Shown in pieces: positions 1-11,473 of a stretch of 64,000 nucleotides of DNA; the first letter of the stretch is position 1; each line of letters opens with the position of its first letter. The translations under genes and the position numbers were made by a program. Source of the DNA: Chimonanthus salicifolius (lineage: Eukaryota > Streptophyta > Magnoliopsida > Laurales > Calycanthaceae); assembly GCA_013350335.1 (NCBI GenBank), contig CM023540.1, forward strand, positions 61,439,195 to 61,503,194. Reading direction: 5' to 3'. Below the pieces are notes generated by a model that worked only from the letters and a program-made list of their open reading frames with translations, was not told the DNA's origin and made no database searches.

Positions 1-496
1 TTGATTTATCTATTTCGATTGAAGTTTTTGATTTATTTCGTTTATTTAATTTTTGAATTCTTTGTTGTATTTTCCAACTCCCTATCATAAGGTTTAACTA
101 GTTTGAGATCAATTTCATTGTATTTAAATGATTTTTTTCTTAAATTTGTTAGAGATTGTTTATAAAATTTTAGATCTAACCCATTGCTTTAATTTGAACT
201 TTAAGTGGAATAATGGAATTAGTTAAGTTTTTATTTTAGATGATGTTTACATCTCTTGGATTTATTTATTAAAACTAGATTGTCATTAATTAAAAATTAT
301 ATTTTTAAGAATAGATTTTGGTTTTCATGATTAGATTACCTTTCAGATCTATATTTACATAAAATAATAATTTCAATTTGATATATTATGTTTCTGTCAT
401 ATAACTTGTTCCTTGTGGGATCGACATCGCACTCATAATGCTATACTATAAATGATCCATGCACTTGCCAGTTATATATTTAAAATTTGCACAACA
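1..496 (+). repeat. Possible 3' end of an Athila/Tat-type LTR (partial)
   Basis: AT-rich DNA without a coding frame. Around 410-475 it reads TTGTGGGATCGACATCGC, then TGCTATACTATA and ATGCACTTGCCAG. This resembles the conserved tail of plant Athila/Tat LTRs. It ends plausibly in ACAACA at 496. The mirror-image form of the same motif lies on the minus strand at about 585-655, inside the next LTR. The left end is outside the window. No convincing primer site follows, so this may be a 3' LTR or a fragment. Confidence 0.35.
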
Positions 497-552
497 ATTA
501 CCATTTTTCCCTTCTAACTTAAATGAGTTGGATCGAAAGCTACCGAGCTCCG
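497..552. other. Short spacer between two Athila/Tat-like LTR ends
   Basis: Fifty-six bases separate the plus-strand LTR-like tail from the start of the minus-strand LTR at 553. They hold no gene and no recognised motif. They are probably older repeat DNA that received the Athila-like insertion. The 5' flank for a target duplication would be CTCCG (548-552), but the partner end is not in the window. Confidence 0.3.
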
Positions 553-896
553 TGTAACAGTTGTAGCTGTCCCATTGCAGATGTTTTAAATTTGTAAATC
601 TCACAAGCGTACAAACCATGTATAGTATAACAATGTGAGAGCGAGGTCGAACCCAATGGAAAATCTCAAAATATATGAATTAAAATTAAATTTGTGTTCC
701 TTTAAAAAGAATTATTTTTAGGAAATAGATCATTTATTTGAGTCATGTATCAAACTTGGAAAATCAGCCAATAAGATGTATGAATTAATTGTCCTTGAAT
801 TAAAATGGTGAATTAAATAATAATCTTAATCATAATCAAAATTTCATATTATAAGATTATAATACCACATCTCCAATCTTTAATTAAATGAATTTT

Positions 897-931
<35 letters not shown>

Positions 932-3181
932 TATAATTTCAAAGAATTGAAAGAATAACATGAATTAAAGAATTTTAAAAAAATAAAACATACAAGGCTT
1001 AGGTTAGAACAAAAATTATACAACAAGCATAGAATCTAACTTGATTAAAAGATAGAAAATTAAATTGTAAGAAAATAAATGACTGAAAACAAAAGTGCAG
1101 TAACGTAAAGGTTGGATGTTTGTAACAGACCATTCATCACCCAAAATATATAAACAAAGTGAAAGCCTAGATCTGAAATTCAAGTAAAGATCTAAAATGT
1201 AATTCATATCTACTAATAAAAACAAGATTCACAACTTTTTAATTTAATTAATTTAAACCTTAGTAATTAAGATTTAACACTTGAAATCAAGATCCTAACG
1301 GTTGCATGTGTTCTTGTTCAATTAAATAAACAAAAGTTGTAAACTTGAAATTAAAAGCATAATAATCACCAAAGAATTATTAGAACTACTAAATGAATGC
1401 TTCACTTTATTAAATGAATGAATTAAAATACAAAGCTTGGATGAAAATACATTGAAGATATAAAATAAAATTGCAAAATTAATTTCTCACTTGCAAAAAT
1501 TGTGTGAAGCTTTGTCTTCTTAGTCTTTCTGCAGCTTTTAGTCCGCTCAGACTCCAGGTCATATTCGAATTTACCCTTGGGGTAATGGGGTATTTATAGG
1601 TTTTGAAAAGAAATAAAAGGTTGAGATTAAATCAAGGTTTAAGTTAGAGATTGAAGGGCTAAGATTGGATCAAGATAACAATGGGTGATGGAGATTTAAA
1701 GTTGGATTTCAGTGTTGCACAAGGAGGGTCACACGAGTTTATGTGTGTGTAGGTGGCTTGGAGTGGAGTGCAAGTAAAGAGAGACACTTTTTGGATTGGT
1801 TTTGGCATGGTGAATTTCAAATTTACTATGTAGCTTTAGGGTTTGTGCATGAGATGATAAATAGATGGATGAGATTTGAAGGTGGGATGATTGAATGGTG
1901 GAGATGGAAAAAATTGATGTGGAGAGTTGACTATGCAATATGCGCATGGATGAGTTTAGGATGGAGAAAAATCGTGTGGATTTGGAAATGAGGAGGTGAT
2001 GTGGCATGAATGAATCTAGATGGGAAATGGGTTAAAAAGATGGCGAAAAATTAGTACTAAAATCGTGTGGAGTGATGAGGCAATGGATGATGTGGCTTAT
2101 GCGCATGGAGGCTATCTTGGGCTACAAGTTGTGCAAACGTAGGGTTAAATGGATGAATGGATGTGATTACTTAGGGTTAAGATCTATGGCTCTAGGGTAT
2201 TTTGGGTAAAAATAATTATAGGATTAGGTAAGTGAATTATGGAGGGTTTGGATTCAAAGGTTGATCCTAGATGATTAATGGAATGCATGAAACAATTCTA
2301 AGGTAATGTGTGTATGTGATGGATTCATGTGGAGACTCTAAGGTTTCTAAGAGATGGATGAAGAGGTGTGATTAAATAACCTAATATCAAATGGCTAAGA
2401 TTATTAATGCATGAATTGGTAGCTGCTGCATGGCTGAATACTAATCTAAGGTTGAAATGATCATGATGATGATGGATGACCTAGATCTAATTAATGGATG
2501 GGTTAGATTTGATGGTGGATCTAAGGTTTGACCTAATTTGATATGTGAGATGGAAGGTTAAGATCTAAGATAGGAGTTGGATGACGTGGATGTGAAGTTG
2601 CGTTATGGGTTTTGGCCATGGATAATTGAGTTGGGCTTAGGTCAAATTCAAACATGGACCATGGAGTTGACTTGGGCTTGGGTTTGGATCTAGATCTCAA
2701 CTTAGGCCCATTGGAATTGGATTTGAGAGCTTGGACCTTAGTTGGACTAAGCTTGCACATTTGCTTGGTCCAATGATAGAATGCGCATGGGCTTGTATGT
2801 GGATTGACCCATTTGGATTGAGTCTTGGCCCAATGTCTTGAAATTCAGGCTTTTGCACTTGAATTGCAGCTTTTAACATGTAGAAGTAAATAATTATTCA
2901 GCCACTTTAAATCTAAAAATTATTAATTAATCTTAGACTTTCATAACTGGATCAAGATCAATTAATTTTACATGAAGAGACCCTAAAATGTGGCATGCAA
3001 TAATTATAAAACTCTAGGTCTTCACTTTGACGCTCTAATTGTGCAATTATCTTGATTTTCCTGAACTTTCTATTTTTAATACAAAACTTACAAAATACAT
3101 TAAATGCATCATTATATACAAGATTAAGGGTTAACTGGTCCAATAACCAGGGGTAAAAATGTAATATGTCAACGCTCAACA
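553..3181 (-). repeat. 3' LTR of the Athila-like element
   Basis: Read on the minus strand, the LTR starts TGTTGAGCGTTGAC just after a polypurine tract (GAGTTTGGGGGTATT) and ends ...AACTGTTACA at 553, giving TG...CA ends and about 2.63 kb. Near its 3' end it carries GGGTTCGACCTCGC followed by TTGTTATACTATAC, the usual Athila LTR tail motif. No coding frame was recognised. Short ORFs here are chance. The second LTR is outside the window, so the boundaries rest on the terminal motifs alone. Confidence 0.6.
896..931. repeat. GA-rich microsatellite
   Basis: A run of GA dinucleotides of about 36 bases with a single AA interruption, inside the Athila-like LTR. Confidence 0.85.
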
Positions 3182-3215
3182 AATACCCCCAAACTCAGAT
3201 TTTGCTAGTCCTCGA
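3182..3215 (-). other. Polypurine tract of the Athila-like element
   Basis: The minus strand reads CTCGAGGACTAGCAAAATC and then GAGTTTGGGGGTATT immediately before the LTR start TGTTGAG. This G-rich purine run next to the 3' LTR is the expected plus-strand primer site for reverse transcription, and the preceding CTCGAGGACTAGCAAA words are typical of Athila/Tat elements. Confidence 0.65.
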
Positions 3216-4990
3216 GCAAAACTAAAGCTAAAAATTCTAAAATCACACAGAATTTTTTAAATGAAAATCCTAAAGCTAAACTACTTTCGCTGGTACTCTC
3301 GATTGCATTTAGCGTATGTAACAAGACTTTAGACCCTTATGTTACCCCTAGTGGACGAGTTATAGTCTCTTGAGGGCTTTTAGTGATACTACCCACAAAT
3401 ATCAACATATTTAATAGAAACACAAGGATGAGAGGTCTAAACATCATACAACTCTAAAATTCATTTTACAAGGTTTATACCTAGAGTGCAGTGTGTACTT
3501 AGACAAAATTAAGATAGACTTCCTTTTCCAAATGGACCCAAGTTTTGTTCACACCGTTGGAAAATGCGCTTTGACTGCAAACCTCACTAGATATACCTCT
3601 CAGAAAAATTAACACTCAGAGGTTTTCTCTCAAGTATACATGAGCTGAATTTATGTATTCAAAATCAAAGTATTTCACATATGTATTAGACAAAGACAGC
3701 CCATATCAAAGAAAATGAGTGATCTCATGAATAGATCACACTTTCCTGAGAACGTTGAGTAAAATACCATCATTTTCCTTCCCTTACCCTCCACATGAAA
3801 TGCCCTATTTAGATCTGAGATCAATAGGACTTCCTATTAGGACAAAACGTGGCTTAGGATCAAGTCAAATTAAATAAGGATATAAGGCTCTAGAAATACT
3901 TTGAATAGAAATGGTTAGATGTCTTCATTCTTTTTAAATGAGATATTTTTCCTCTTTTTCTTTTTAGTACTTTTCTAAGTATTTCTTTTTCTTTATTTTT
4001 CTTTCTTTTTTCACATCCTTCTGTTGCTATCTAGATGATTCCCTTTTTTGGATGTTATTTTCTATTTTTTTCTTTTTCTTATTCTTTTCTTTCATGTGCC
4101 CTTCTTTTTAGAGTATCATCCCTTAATTTTTTATCTCTAACCATTTCTAAGAATAGGTCATGGATTTTTTTTATTGGCTTATACTCCTGAACTGGAGTTG
4201 GGTATGGTAGACATGGCTAGTCAAGAAAATAGGCTATTTTGAAGGCATAGTTGGGGAGCTATCAAGATAAGATGATCAAGTATAGGTGTGCTTTTAGGTT
4301 CAAATAATCTTAAAATGGCCTATATCATATCCTAAGCTTCAACAGGTAGTTTCCTTGTTTTAAATAAGTTCCAAAAAGAATCAGGTACAGTAGCTCAATT
4401 TTGATGGCGTTCTCAGTATTATGACCGAGATGAAGAATAATGAGATCAACAACGACTCAATTGCGCTACCAAAGAAAAATGGAATTAACTTATTACCCTT
4501 AGAAGAAAAGAATGGCTCTAAAGCTCACTGGGCTAAGTCTTCACTGGTGTTCCTCTAGTGATCACTCGACTCGTGAATATTTTTCTTTTTCGGACTAACA
4601 TTAATATGGTTGTGTAAAAGAGTTTCCAAGTATAAATCCTATAAAAAAAATTCAGAAAAGTATGATATAAAGATCTCTATCTAAGTTTTAATATTGAAAA
4701 TGTGACTCTTTTTTCATCAGATTGTCAAGACACATGTAATCTTTTTCAAACTAAAATTGGCAGTGTTTAAGCTCCAGAATTCTTATTCTCACTTACTCTT
4801 CTTTAAAATGATTCTGCCTATTTTTGTCTAAGCAAGATTATGACTCATTTAACGTCAGATTGTCAAGACGTTTGTAAGCACTTAGTCGGAAATCCTTAGT
4901 TCTCTGCAGTTCAAGGCATCTCAATATTTCTGGACATTACTCCGCCCTTGCATAGATCTGCATAGATCTGTCTATTTCCTACAACTCTAC
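3216..4990. other. Non-coding 3' region of the Athila-like element
   Basis: About 1.8 kb between the polypurine tract and the small ORF at 4991. In Athila elements this position can hold an env-like ORF. Here I find no frame longer than chance, only AT-rich DNA with a T/C-rich stretch at about 3945-4100. The env-like gene is therefore absent or beyond recognition. Confidence 0.5.
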
Positions 4991-5221
4991 TTACTGATGT
5001 TTCACAGCGGACTCCATAATCTGATCATATTCCATTACAATTCCAACGTCCGCATTTGTACAAATACCTAGCCTCTTAGCTTTCCTCTTTGCGGCCAAAG
5101 TGCTTTGAGCATAGAGAGGTCTGGGTTGCTCCTCTTGGATTTCCAGCTTTCTCACCCTCATAGCTAAGGAAATGATTTTCCTACACAAGTCTGGGGGAAC
5201 TTGTGTTCTAGACAGACACAT
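4991..5221 (-). CDS. Small unrecognised ORF downstream of Athila-like pol
   Basis: A 76-residue frame on the element's coding strand, lying between integrase and the 3' LTR where Athila elements may carry an env-like or accessory ORF. It is charged (basic AAKRKAKR near the middle) and has no signal peptide, membrane segment or recognised motif. It could be a remnant of the 3' ORF or a chance frame. I assign no function. Confidence 0.2.
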   Translation of the reverse strand: MCLSRTQVPPDLCRKIISLAMRVRKLEIQEEQPRPLYAQSTLAAKRKAKRLGICTNADVGIVMEYDQIMESAVKHQ

Positions 5222-5395
5222 TGCAGAAACAAAAACTCAACCGTCCACGTGCATGACTTTTATCCAGTTCTTTAACGTCTGCTGGCCATAAAGACAAAGA
5301 TGGATGATGGATGCTGAATTTTTTTTAAGGGTTCTCAGTTTTAAACTTACTCTCCCCTAAGAAATTTTTATGAAATGACACATGATGACCTTAGT

Positions 5396-5440
5396 ATCCC
5401 CAAACTCGAACTGAACATTGTCCTCAATGTTTCCAAATCT
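5396..5440 (-). other. Second polypurine-like motif (Athila 3' region)
   Basis: The minus strand reads CATTGAGGACAATGTTCAG followed by TTCGAGTTTGGGG. Athila/Tat elements often carry a GAGGACAATG...AAGTTTGGGGG motif internally, downstream of pol. It may act as an extra polypurine tract. About 2.2 kb separates it from the LTR-proximal tract. Confidence 0.4.
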
Positions 5441-5725
5441 ACACTGGCCAAGTGTAAACCCAGAAATATTTTAGAAAACGAATAATCAGGATATGAAGTG
5501 TACCTTGGAATGAAATGATGAATGACAGACTCCTAAGCTAGATTGACTCATGAAAATAAAAACTAGACTCAAGAAAATAAAACCTAGACACTGAAGACTC
5601 AGACCAACTCAGACATGGATAAATGGGTTGGTGGGTCTGGGTAAAGAATTATGAATAGGGAAGGGTGATTTGGTGTGGGTAAATGAAAGGATAATGGATA
5701 TACAAATCAGTCTAGGTAGATTGGA

Positions 5726-6634
5726 TCAATGAGCTGAACTTCTTCTGTTCCTTCTGAAATGTGAGACTCTAAAAATGGTTTCAAACGATGACCATTGACT
5801 TTGAAAGCACTTGATCTGGATTGCACCATATGGGAATATGGCTGTGACGATGAATGGACCGGACCATTTTGATTTCAATATTCCAGGAAAAAGATGCAAT
5901 TGAGAATTGGATAATAGGACTTTTTGACCAACAGTAAACACTTTCCGAAGAATGTGTTTGTCATGAAATATTTTCATTCGGTCTTTGTACTTTCTGGCCA
6001 TATCGTAAGCTTCATTTCTGATTTCCTCCAACTCAGCCATTTGGAGCTTTCTTAGTTGTCCAGCTGAGTTGAAGGCAAAATTGAAATGCTTGATTGCCCA
6101 ATAGGCTTTGTGTTCTATTTCAACTAGAAGATGACAAGCCTTTCCATACACTAACTGATAAAGTAACATTCCTGTTGGAGTCTTGAACGCAGTTCGATAA
6201 ACCCATAGTGCATAAGTGAGTCTAGAAGACCAATCCTTACGAGATGGATTGACTGTTTTTTCAAGGATATGTTTGATTTCTCTATTTGATAATTCCACTT
6301 GTCCATTTGTTTGAGAGTGATAGGGGGTAACTAATTTGTGAATCACCCCATATGATTTCATTAATTTTTCGAATGGGCGATTACAAAAATGCTTACCACC
6401 ATCACTAATGATAGTTCTTGGAATACGAAATCTAGAAACGATGTTTTCTTTCAAGAAACGAGTGGCAACCTTGTGATCATTGGTTTTGCATGCCACTGAT
6501 TCTAGACACTTTGATACGTAGCCAACTCTTACGAAGATATATAGATTGCCAAAATTCTTAGGGACGGGTCCCATGAAATCAATGCCCCAAACATCCAAAA
6601 GTTCAATAGTTAAGATTGGGTTTAAAGGTATCAT
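5726..6634 (-). pseudogene. Athila-like integrase core and C-terminal region
   Basis: A 302-codon open stretch covering the integrase catalytic core, which joins cDNA to host DNA. The DDE triad is visible: D19 in GIDFMGP, D78 in IISDGGKHF, and E114 in NGQVELSNREIK. D78 and E114 have 35 residues between them, the classical retroviral-type spacing. A C-terminal SH3-like part follows (GQKVLLSNSQLHLFPGILKSKW), then WSGPFIV. The catalytic residues are intact. The frame is separated by stops from the zinc domain just upstream (6674-7141), so it is a fragment of a broken polyprotein and the M at its start is not a real initiator. Confidence 0.85.
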
Positions 6635-6673
6635 GTTTCGACGGAATATGCTTCATAATTTTTGACATCTATC

Positions 6674-7141
6674 TTATGAAACATAGAAGGTATGGGTATC
6701 ACGAAACATGGAGGGCCAGTAAAATCCACACTGTAAGATTTTTACAGTTGTCTTTTTAGTACTAAAATGGCGTCCATAGGCTTGATCGTGACAGAAACTT
6801 GTGACACTTTGTTGTTCTTCTTCAAGGACACAACGGCGAATAATTTGGTCTGCACAATGCTTAAACAAATATGGATCATCCCAGATGAAATTTTTGACTT
6901 GTGCCTGAAATTTAATTATATCTTGTTTAGTCCAATGAAGCATTTGACTAGTTACAGGATAGTTGAGAATATCCGCAAACCATGGTACTTGGGAAAGGGA
7001 CATATGTTGTTCTTTAGGGAAGGACTCAGTGATAGGACTATTGTCTTCAGTAAGTTTAGTTACCAATCTAGACAAATGGTCGGCTACAACATTTTCGGAA
7101 CCTTTCTTCTCCCGGATTTCAATGTCAAATTCTTGTAGCAA
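6674..7141 (-). pseudogene. Athila-like RNase H end and integrase zinc domain
   Basis: A 155-codon open stretch. It begins with the end of RNase H ([20 protein letters not shown], then HLSRL), the usual RNase H-integrase junction of Athila pol. It continues through a linker into the integrase N-terminal zinc-binding region: the first H lies in [11 protein letters not shown] and the following [11 protein letters not shown] matches the HHCC neighbourhood, but the second CxxC pair is degraded. It is followed by frame breaks before the core domain at 6634. Confidence 0.75.
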
Positions 7142-8078
7142 TAGTATCCATTAGATCAGGCGGGACTTAGCATCTTTCTTAGAAAGAAGATACTTGAGTG
7201 CAGCGTGATCTGAATAGATAATGACATTCGAACCTACGAAGTAAGATCGAAATTTGTCTAGTGCAAATACGACAGCTAACATCTTTTTTTCCGTGGTGGA
7301 ATAATGAATCTAAGCGTCGTTCAACGTCTTGCTAGCATAATAGATAACATGAGGTAATCAGTTCATTCTTTGTCCTAACACGGCTCCTACTACATAGTCA
7401 GAGGCATCGCACATGATTTCAAAGGGTACAGACCAGCCAAGTGGCTGTATGATTGGGGCAGAAGTCAAAACAATTTTCCAATTTTCAAATGCTATGACAC
7501 ATTTTTCATCAAAATTGTGGTCTTGATAAATTAGTGGTTAAGTTAACTTTGGCTTTATCCACTTCAATTCCTTTTTCTGAGATTATGTGTCCTAGTACTA
7601 TGCCTGATTTTACCATAAAGTGGCATTTTTCCCAATTGAGTAATAGGTTCTTTTCTTTGCACCTGACTAACACAAGGGTCAGATGGCGCAGACACTGGTC
7701 TAAAGTTGATCCAAAGACTGAGAAATTGTCCATGAAAACTTCAAGGAAACATTCTACCATGTTGGAGAAAATACTGATCATGCACCTTTGAAAAGTGGCA
7801 GTGCATTACACAGTCCGAAAGACATACGACGATAGGAGAATGTACCAATTGGACAGGTGAATGTTGTTTTCTCTTGATCCTCAGGAGCAACATAGATTTG
7901 GTTTTAGCCGGAATAATCATCAAGAAAACAATAGAATGCATGACCGGCTAAACGTTCAAGCATTTGATCAATGAATGGTAGAGGGAAGTGATCCTTACGA
8001 GTGGCAATGTTCAACTTTCAGTAATCAATGTAAACTCTCCAACCCATTTGAATATGTGTTGGAACTAACTCATTTTCC
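7142..8078 (-). pseudogene. Athila-like reverse transcriptase palm and RNase H, decayed
   Basis: The coding trace is spread over several frames. The best part (7509-7781, 90 codons) carries the RT palm: FMDNFSVFGSTLDQCLRHL, then LNWEKCHFMVKSGIVLGHII. The catalytic YxDD-type motif reads FMDN, so the second aspartate is asparagine (codon near 7725-7730), which should abolish polymerase activity. The RNase H trace at about 7150-7480 has in-frame stops. Upstream of the palm (7782-8078) the frame shifts repeatedly. Confidence 0.7.
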
Positions 8079-8477
8079 TCATTTTTTTATTACCGCAACA
8101 CCAGACTTTTTAGGGACAACTTGGATTGGACTTACCCATGCACTGTCTGAAATTGGGTAAATGATTCCAACTTCGAGAAGTTTCAAAATTTCAGCTCTCA
8201 CTACTTCCTGCATTGTTGGATTTAACCGTCTCTGTGGTTCTCTAGATGTCTTGGAATTTTCTTCCAAATGAATTCCTTTGAGATTGTGAATGGACCATCC
8301 TATAGCTTCACGATGATCTCTTAAAACAGCGAGGAGTCTAGACTCCTGCTCAGAAGTTAAGTCTGAAGCTATGATAATTGGCAATGTCTTTGAAGGAACA
8401 AAATATGAACATTTGAGAGTCTCAGGAAGAGTTTTGAGTTCTAATTTTTGTGGTTTCTCAATAGATGGGACTGACAC
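8079..8477 (-). pseudogene. Athila-like reverse transcriptase N-terminal part
   Basis: 132 codons ending in a frame break. A linker (PQKLELKTLPETLKCSYF) leads into AIGWSIHNLKGI, RRLNPTMQEVVRAEILKLLE and GIIYPISDSAWVSPIQVV, which are the fingers of Ty3/gypsy RT just after the protease-RT linker. Gag and protease, expected further right, are missing because element B begins at 8623. The 8478-8622 stretch is the decayed linker. Confidence 0.75.
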
Positions 8478-8622
8478 AGATTGATTGATAAGAACAAGTT
8501 AGATTTGGTGACAACACTCACTTCATTGAAATCCTTGTATAAGAGAGACACTGATTTTTCGAACTGATTATTACAAATGGAGTGAAGGAAAAACTCATCA
8601 ACAGAACTCTAAATTATGTTAA

Positions 8623-9466
8623 TGTAACACCCCAGATTTTCATCACTTATAATATATTGGATTTGGTCTATTTTGAATTACAAATTGATTGAATTTAAGA
8701 TTAATGATTGAAATGGACCTTAGATGGGTAAGGAGTTGGGTCAATAACCCAATTAGGACCCAATGGGGCATAGATGAGCAGATTTTGAAAGTAAATGGGT
8801 AAGGTTTGATTAAATGGGTCAACTACCCAATTAATATTCAATGCATAGATCCACCTCATTAAGTGAGGTGGCATGTATGTGAGGCATGCATAGAAGCCAA
8901 CTAGACCAAGTGCCACATCATCAAATGACATGGCCAAGGTGTGACCTAAATGTCATGTACATGTATGGTCGGCTAAGTCATGGTTGACTTGGTCAACCAT
9001 GAGTAAACTCAATTGAGTTCCAATTAAATTGAGTTGAGTTGGAAATGAGTTCAATAACTAAATTGAATTGAGTTGAGTTGAGTGGGAAGATAGAGGGTTT
9101 CCATCTTGAGGGGGCACGTTGGGAAGGTGAAGAGACTTCTTGGTTTAAGCCAAGAGTCTCTTTGGTTAAACCAAGGGTCTTATGGGTTAAACAACCCATA
9201 ATGAGGGAAGTTGAGGAGATGAGATTATCACTTAAAGGATGCCAACCAAGGGGCACACCCCACCCTTTGGACTAATCCATCTCTTGCACACAAGAGATCA
9301 CTCTCCTCTCCCTCTCTCATTTCCATCTCTATACTTAGAGAATCAGTGAAGAACAAAGAAAGGAAAGAAGAAATAAGGAGGAAAGACAGAGCAAATGAAA
9401 GAAGGAGACGGGAAAGAAGGTAAGCTTTTGGGTTTATCAATATAGGGTTAAGGCTAAGGGTGGACC
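8623..9466 (+). repeat. Element B 5' LTR, first segment
   Basis: U3 part of the LTR: starts TGTAACACCCCAGATTTTC, has many GGGTCAA/TTGACC and GACCCAATGGG words, a CT-rich tract at about 9298-9330, then a purine-rich stretch (9341-9419) ending AAGAAG|GTAAGCTT at 9420, a plausible splice donor. The LTR continues at 29178 after the insertion of element A. Confidence 0.75.
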
Positions 9467-10830
9467 TGTAACACCCCGACTTTTTCAAAGATATCAATAT
9501 TTACAAAAATGCCATTGGAATGGTAAATTAAAAGGATATGATCGTAGATGAGAAATGGTGGGACCCATTGTTCAAATTAAGACCCAATGTGCATATTATA
9601 AGGATCAAATTAAAGTAGATGGGTAATGTACATCTAATTGGGTCAAGATGTTTTTTGGGTCAAAGGACCCAATTGGGACCCAATGGGTCATGATGGACTC
9701 ATTTGACCATTGGGTGAGCCCAATCTTAATTGGGTTAGGCTGAATTGATTTGAAATTAAATGAAGGATAAATGGGTAGGCTTGATGCAAGTGTGTAAACC
9801 ACATTCAAATGGGTAAACCACCCATAAATGGGTCAAGACGCCAAATTGGATCAAAAAGCTAAGTTGGGACCCAATGGGTCGAGTTGACCATGTTGGCCAT
9901 GTTGACCGTGTGGACCCTCATGTGAGCTCAAAGGGTGAGTCAAATCAGGTTGAGTTGGGGCCGAAGTGAGTTGGATTCGAATTAAATAATGGAGTTGACT
10001 CAAGGGCATTAAATGAATGGTATTAAATGGGGTGAGTTAAGCTAATGAGTTGGATGAGTTAAGTTGGAAACCAAAGAGATTGCAACGCCCCGCCCTCTCC
10101 GAGATTTCAGAGTCTAATTTTTTTTTAATAATAATATAATAACACCGGAAGAGAGCGGGCTGCGTCACGACGCGAGCTAAGTCCGGACTACCCAATTTCG
10201 ACCCTTAACTGGCTACCCATGTGTGCATGGACTAAATCCATGAAAGACAAACCACACATGGAACTAAGTTAAAACATGCGGAATAGCCATAACTAATTGC
10301 GGAACTAAACTGATGCGGAATATAATCAATCTTATGTTAACCATACATTCTCTGATAGCAAAGTACAAGTCAAGTTTACTTTAAACTAACCATTTCAAAC
10401 CATGTCAAACTAATCATTATCATAACTGTAATCAAACCATAGCATGGTTACTAACTATTACATATCCATAAAATGTAGTTCAAATGACAGTAAATATAGT
10501 TCCATTCCAATAATCAAGTGCTTAGGCTTGGCTCCCCTCCAGGTCCACGACCTTCTCTTTCCCTTTTCCTTTTCCTGCATTATCCTCTAAGGATAGAATT
10601 AGGGCGTTAGATCAACGCGCCCAGTAGGATTTCTGATTAAGGCTACCACATGGTTAGTATATAAAACATGCATATATCATAGTATATATGGTCATCAAAA
10701 ACAGATAAATCAATGCTATGTGTGTATGCACATGTAATGAGTCTCTCCCATCACGTATATACATAGCCATCACTTGACGAGATTCTTATCGTCAAGGTAA
10801 ATCACAATACTCTTTCATTTCATGTTGATG

Positions 10831-11110
10831 ATATTCCTCCTGGCGGGACCCTCACTCCTAAGGAGGCCGATGAGGCTCTCATTATCATAATATTTCTCCT
10901 GGTGGGACCCTCATCGCCTAAGGAGACCAATGTGACTCTTTTCATCATGTTACTCCTCCTGGCGGGACCCTCATCGCCTAAGGAGGTCAATGTAACTCAT
11001 ATCATCATAATACTACTCCTGGTGGGACCCTCATCACCTAAGGAGGTCAATGTAATTCTTATCATCATGATACTACTCCTGGCGGGACCCTCATCGCTTA
11101 AGGAGGTCTC
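10831..11110. repeat. 60-bp tandem repeat, about 4.6 copies
   Basis: Units begin at about 10831, 10891, 10951, 11011 and 11071, an exact 60-base period, inside solo LTR S1. Each unit has a hairpin: CTCCT-GGCG, a ten-base loop, CGCC-TA-AGGAG. Units differ by point changes, and the fourth changes both stem arms together (GGTG/CACC). Because the period is a multiple of three, a spurious 85-codon frame runs through on the plus strand; I do not regard it as a gene. Confidence 0.9.
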
Positions 11111-11473
11111 ACAGTTGCATCATAGCATATCACCGGAGTGTGGGTTCCGGGTTCCATAATCATTATCCCATGTCCATGCATGAGATGCCAATGAATAGAT
11201 GCAACATGTAAATAAATCTCATTATTCAAAATATGATAAATAATAGTATAACAATGTCTCATAAAAACCATCATGAAAACAAGTGTAAATGTGGTTACAA
11301 GTAGGTAGGAAACCTACCGAAGATTAGCTTATCTCCAACCATTCCATCTTTAATACATGGTTGATCAATTTATATTCATAACTAAGCATAGATGATTCTA
11401 AACACAAAATCATAATAAAAGACCTACATTCCAACATGATCTTAATACAAATACCCCATGAGAACAGTCCATG

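Larger units (their letters stand above)
553..8622 (-). mobile_element. Athila-like Ty3/gypsy retrotransposon, 5' part missing
   Basis: In element order (right to left): RT N-terminus (8079-8477), RT palm (7509-7781), RNase H remains, integrase zinc domain (6674-7141), integrase core (5726-6634), a long non-coding or env-like region, a polypurine tract near 3182-3197, and the 3' LTR (553-3181). Motifs such as [21 protein letters not shown] and NGQVELSNREIK match the Athila lineage as I know it. Gag, protease and the 5' LTR are absent because element B is inserted at 8623 and the far side is not in the window. The reading frame is broken several times, so this is an old, inactive copy and the outermost layer of the left nest. 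Confidence 0.75.

Noticed and set aside
896..931. GA run as a polypurine tract
   Set aside because: It is inside the LTR, not next to an LTR boundary; a simple microsatellite explains it.
6767..7138. Plus-strand ORF of 123 codons
   Set aside because: Shadow of the minus-strand Athila-like pol, which shows clear integrase and RNase H motifs.
10902..11159. 85-codon repetitive ORF with GPSSPKE units
   Set aside because: It is the 60-bp non-coding hairpin repeat read in frame; a multiple-of-three period keeps it open. No start context or family match.
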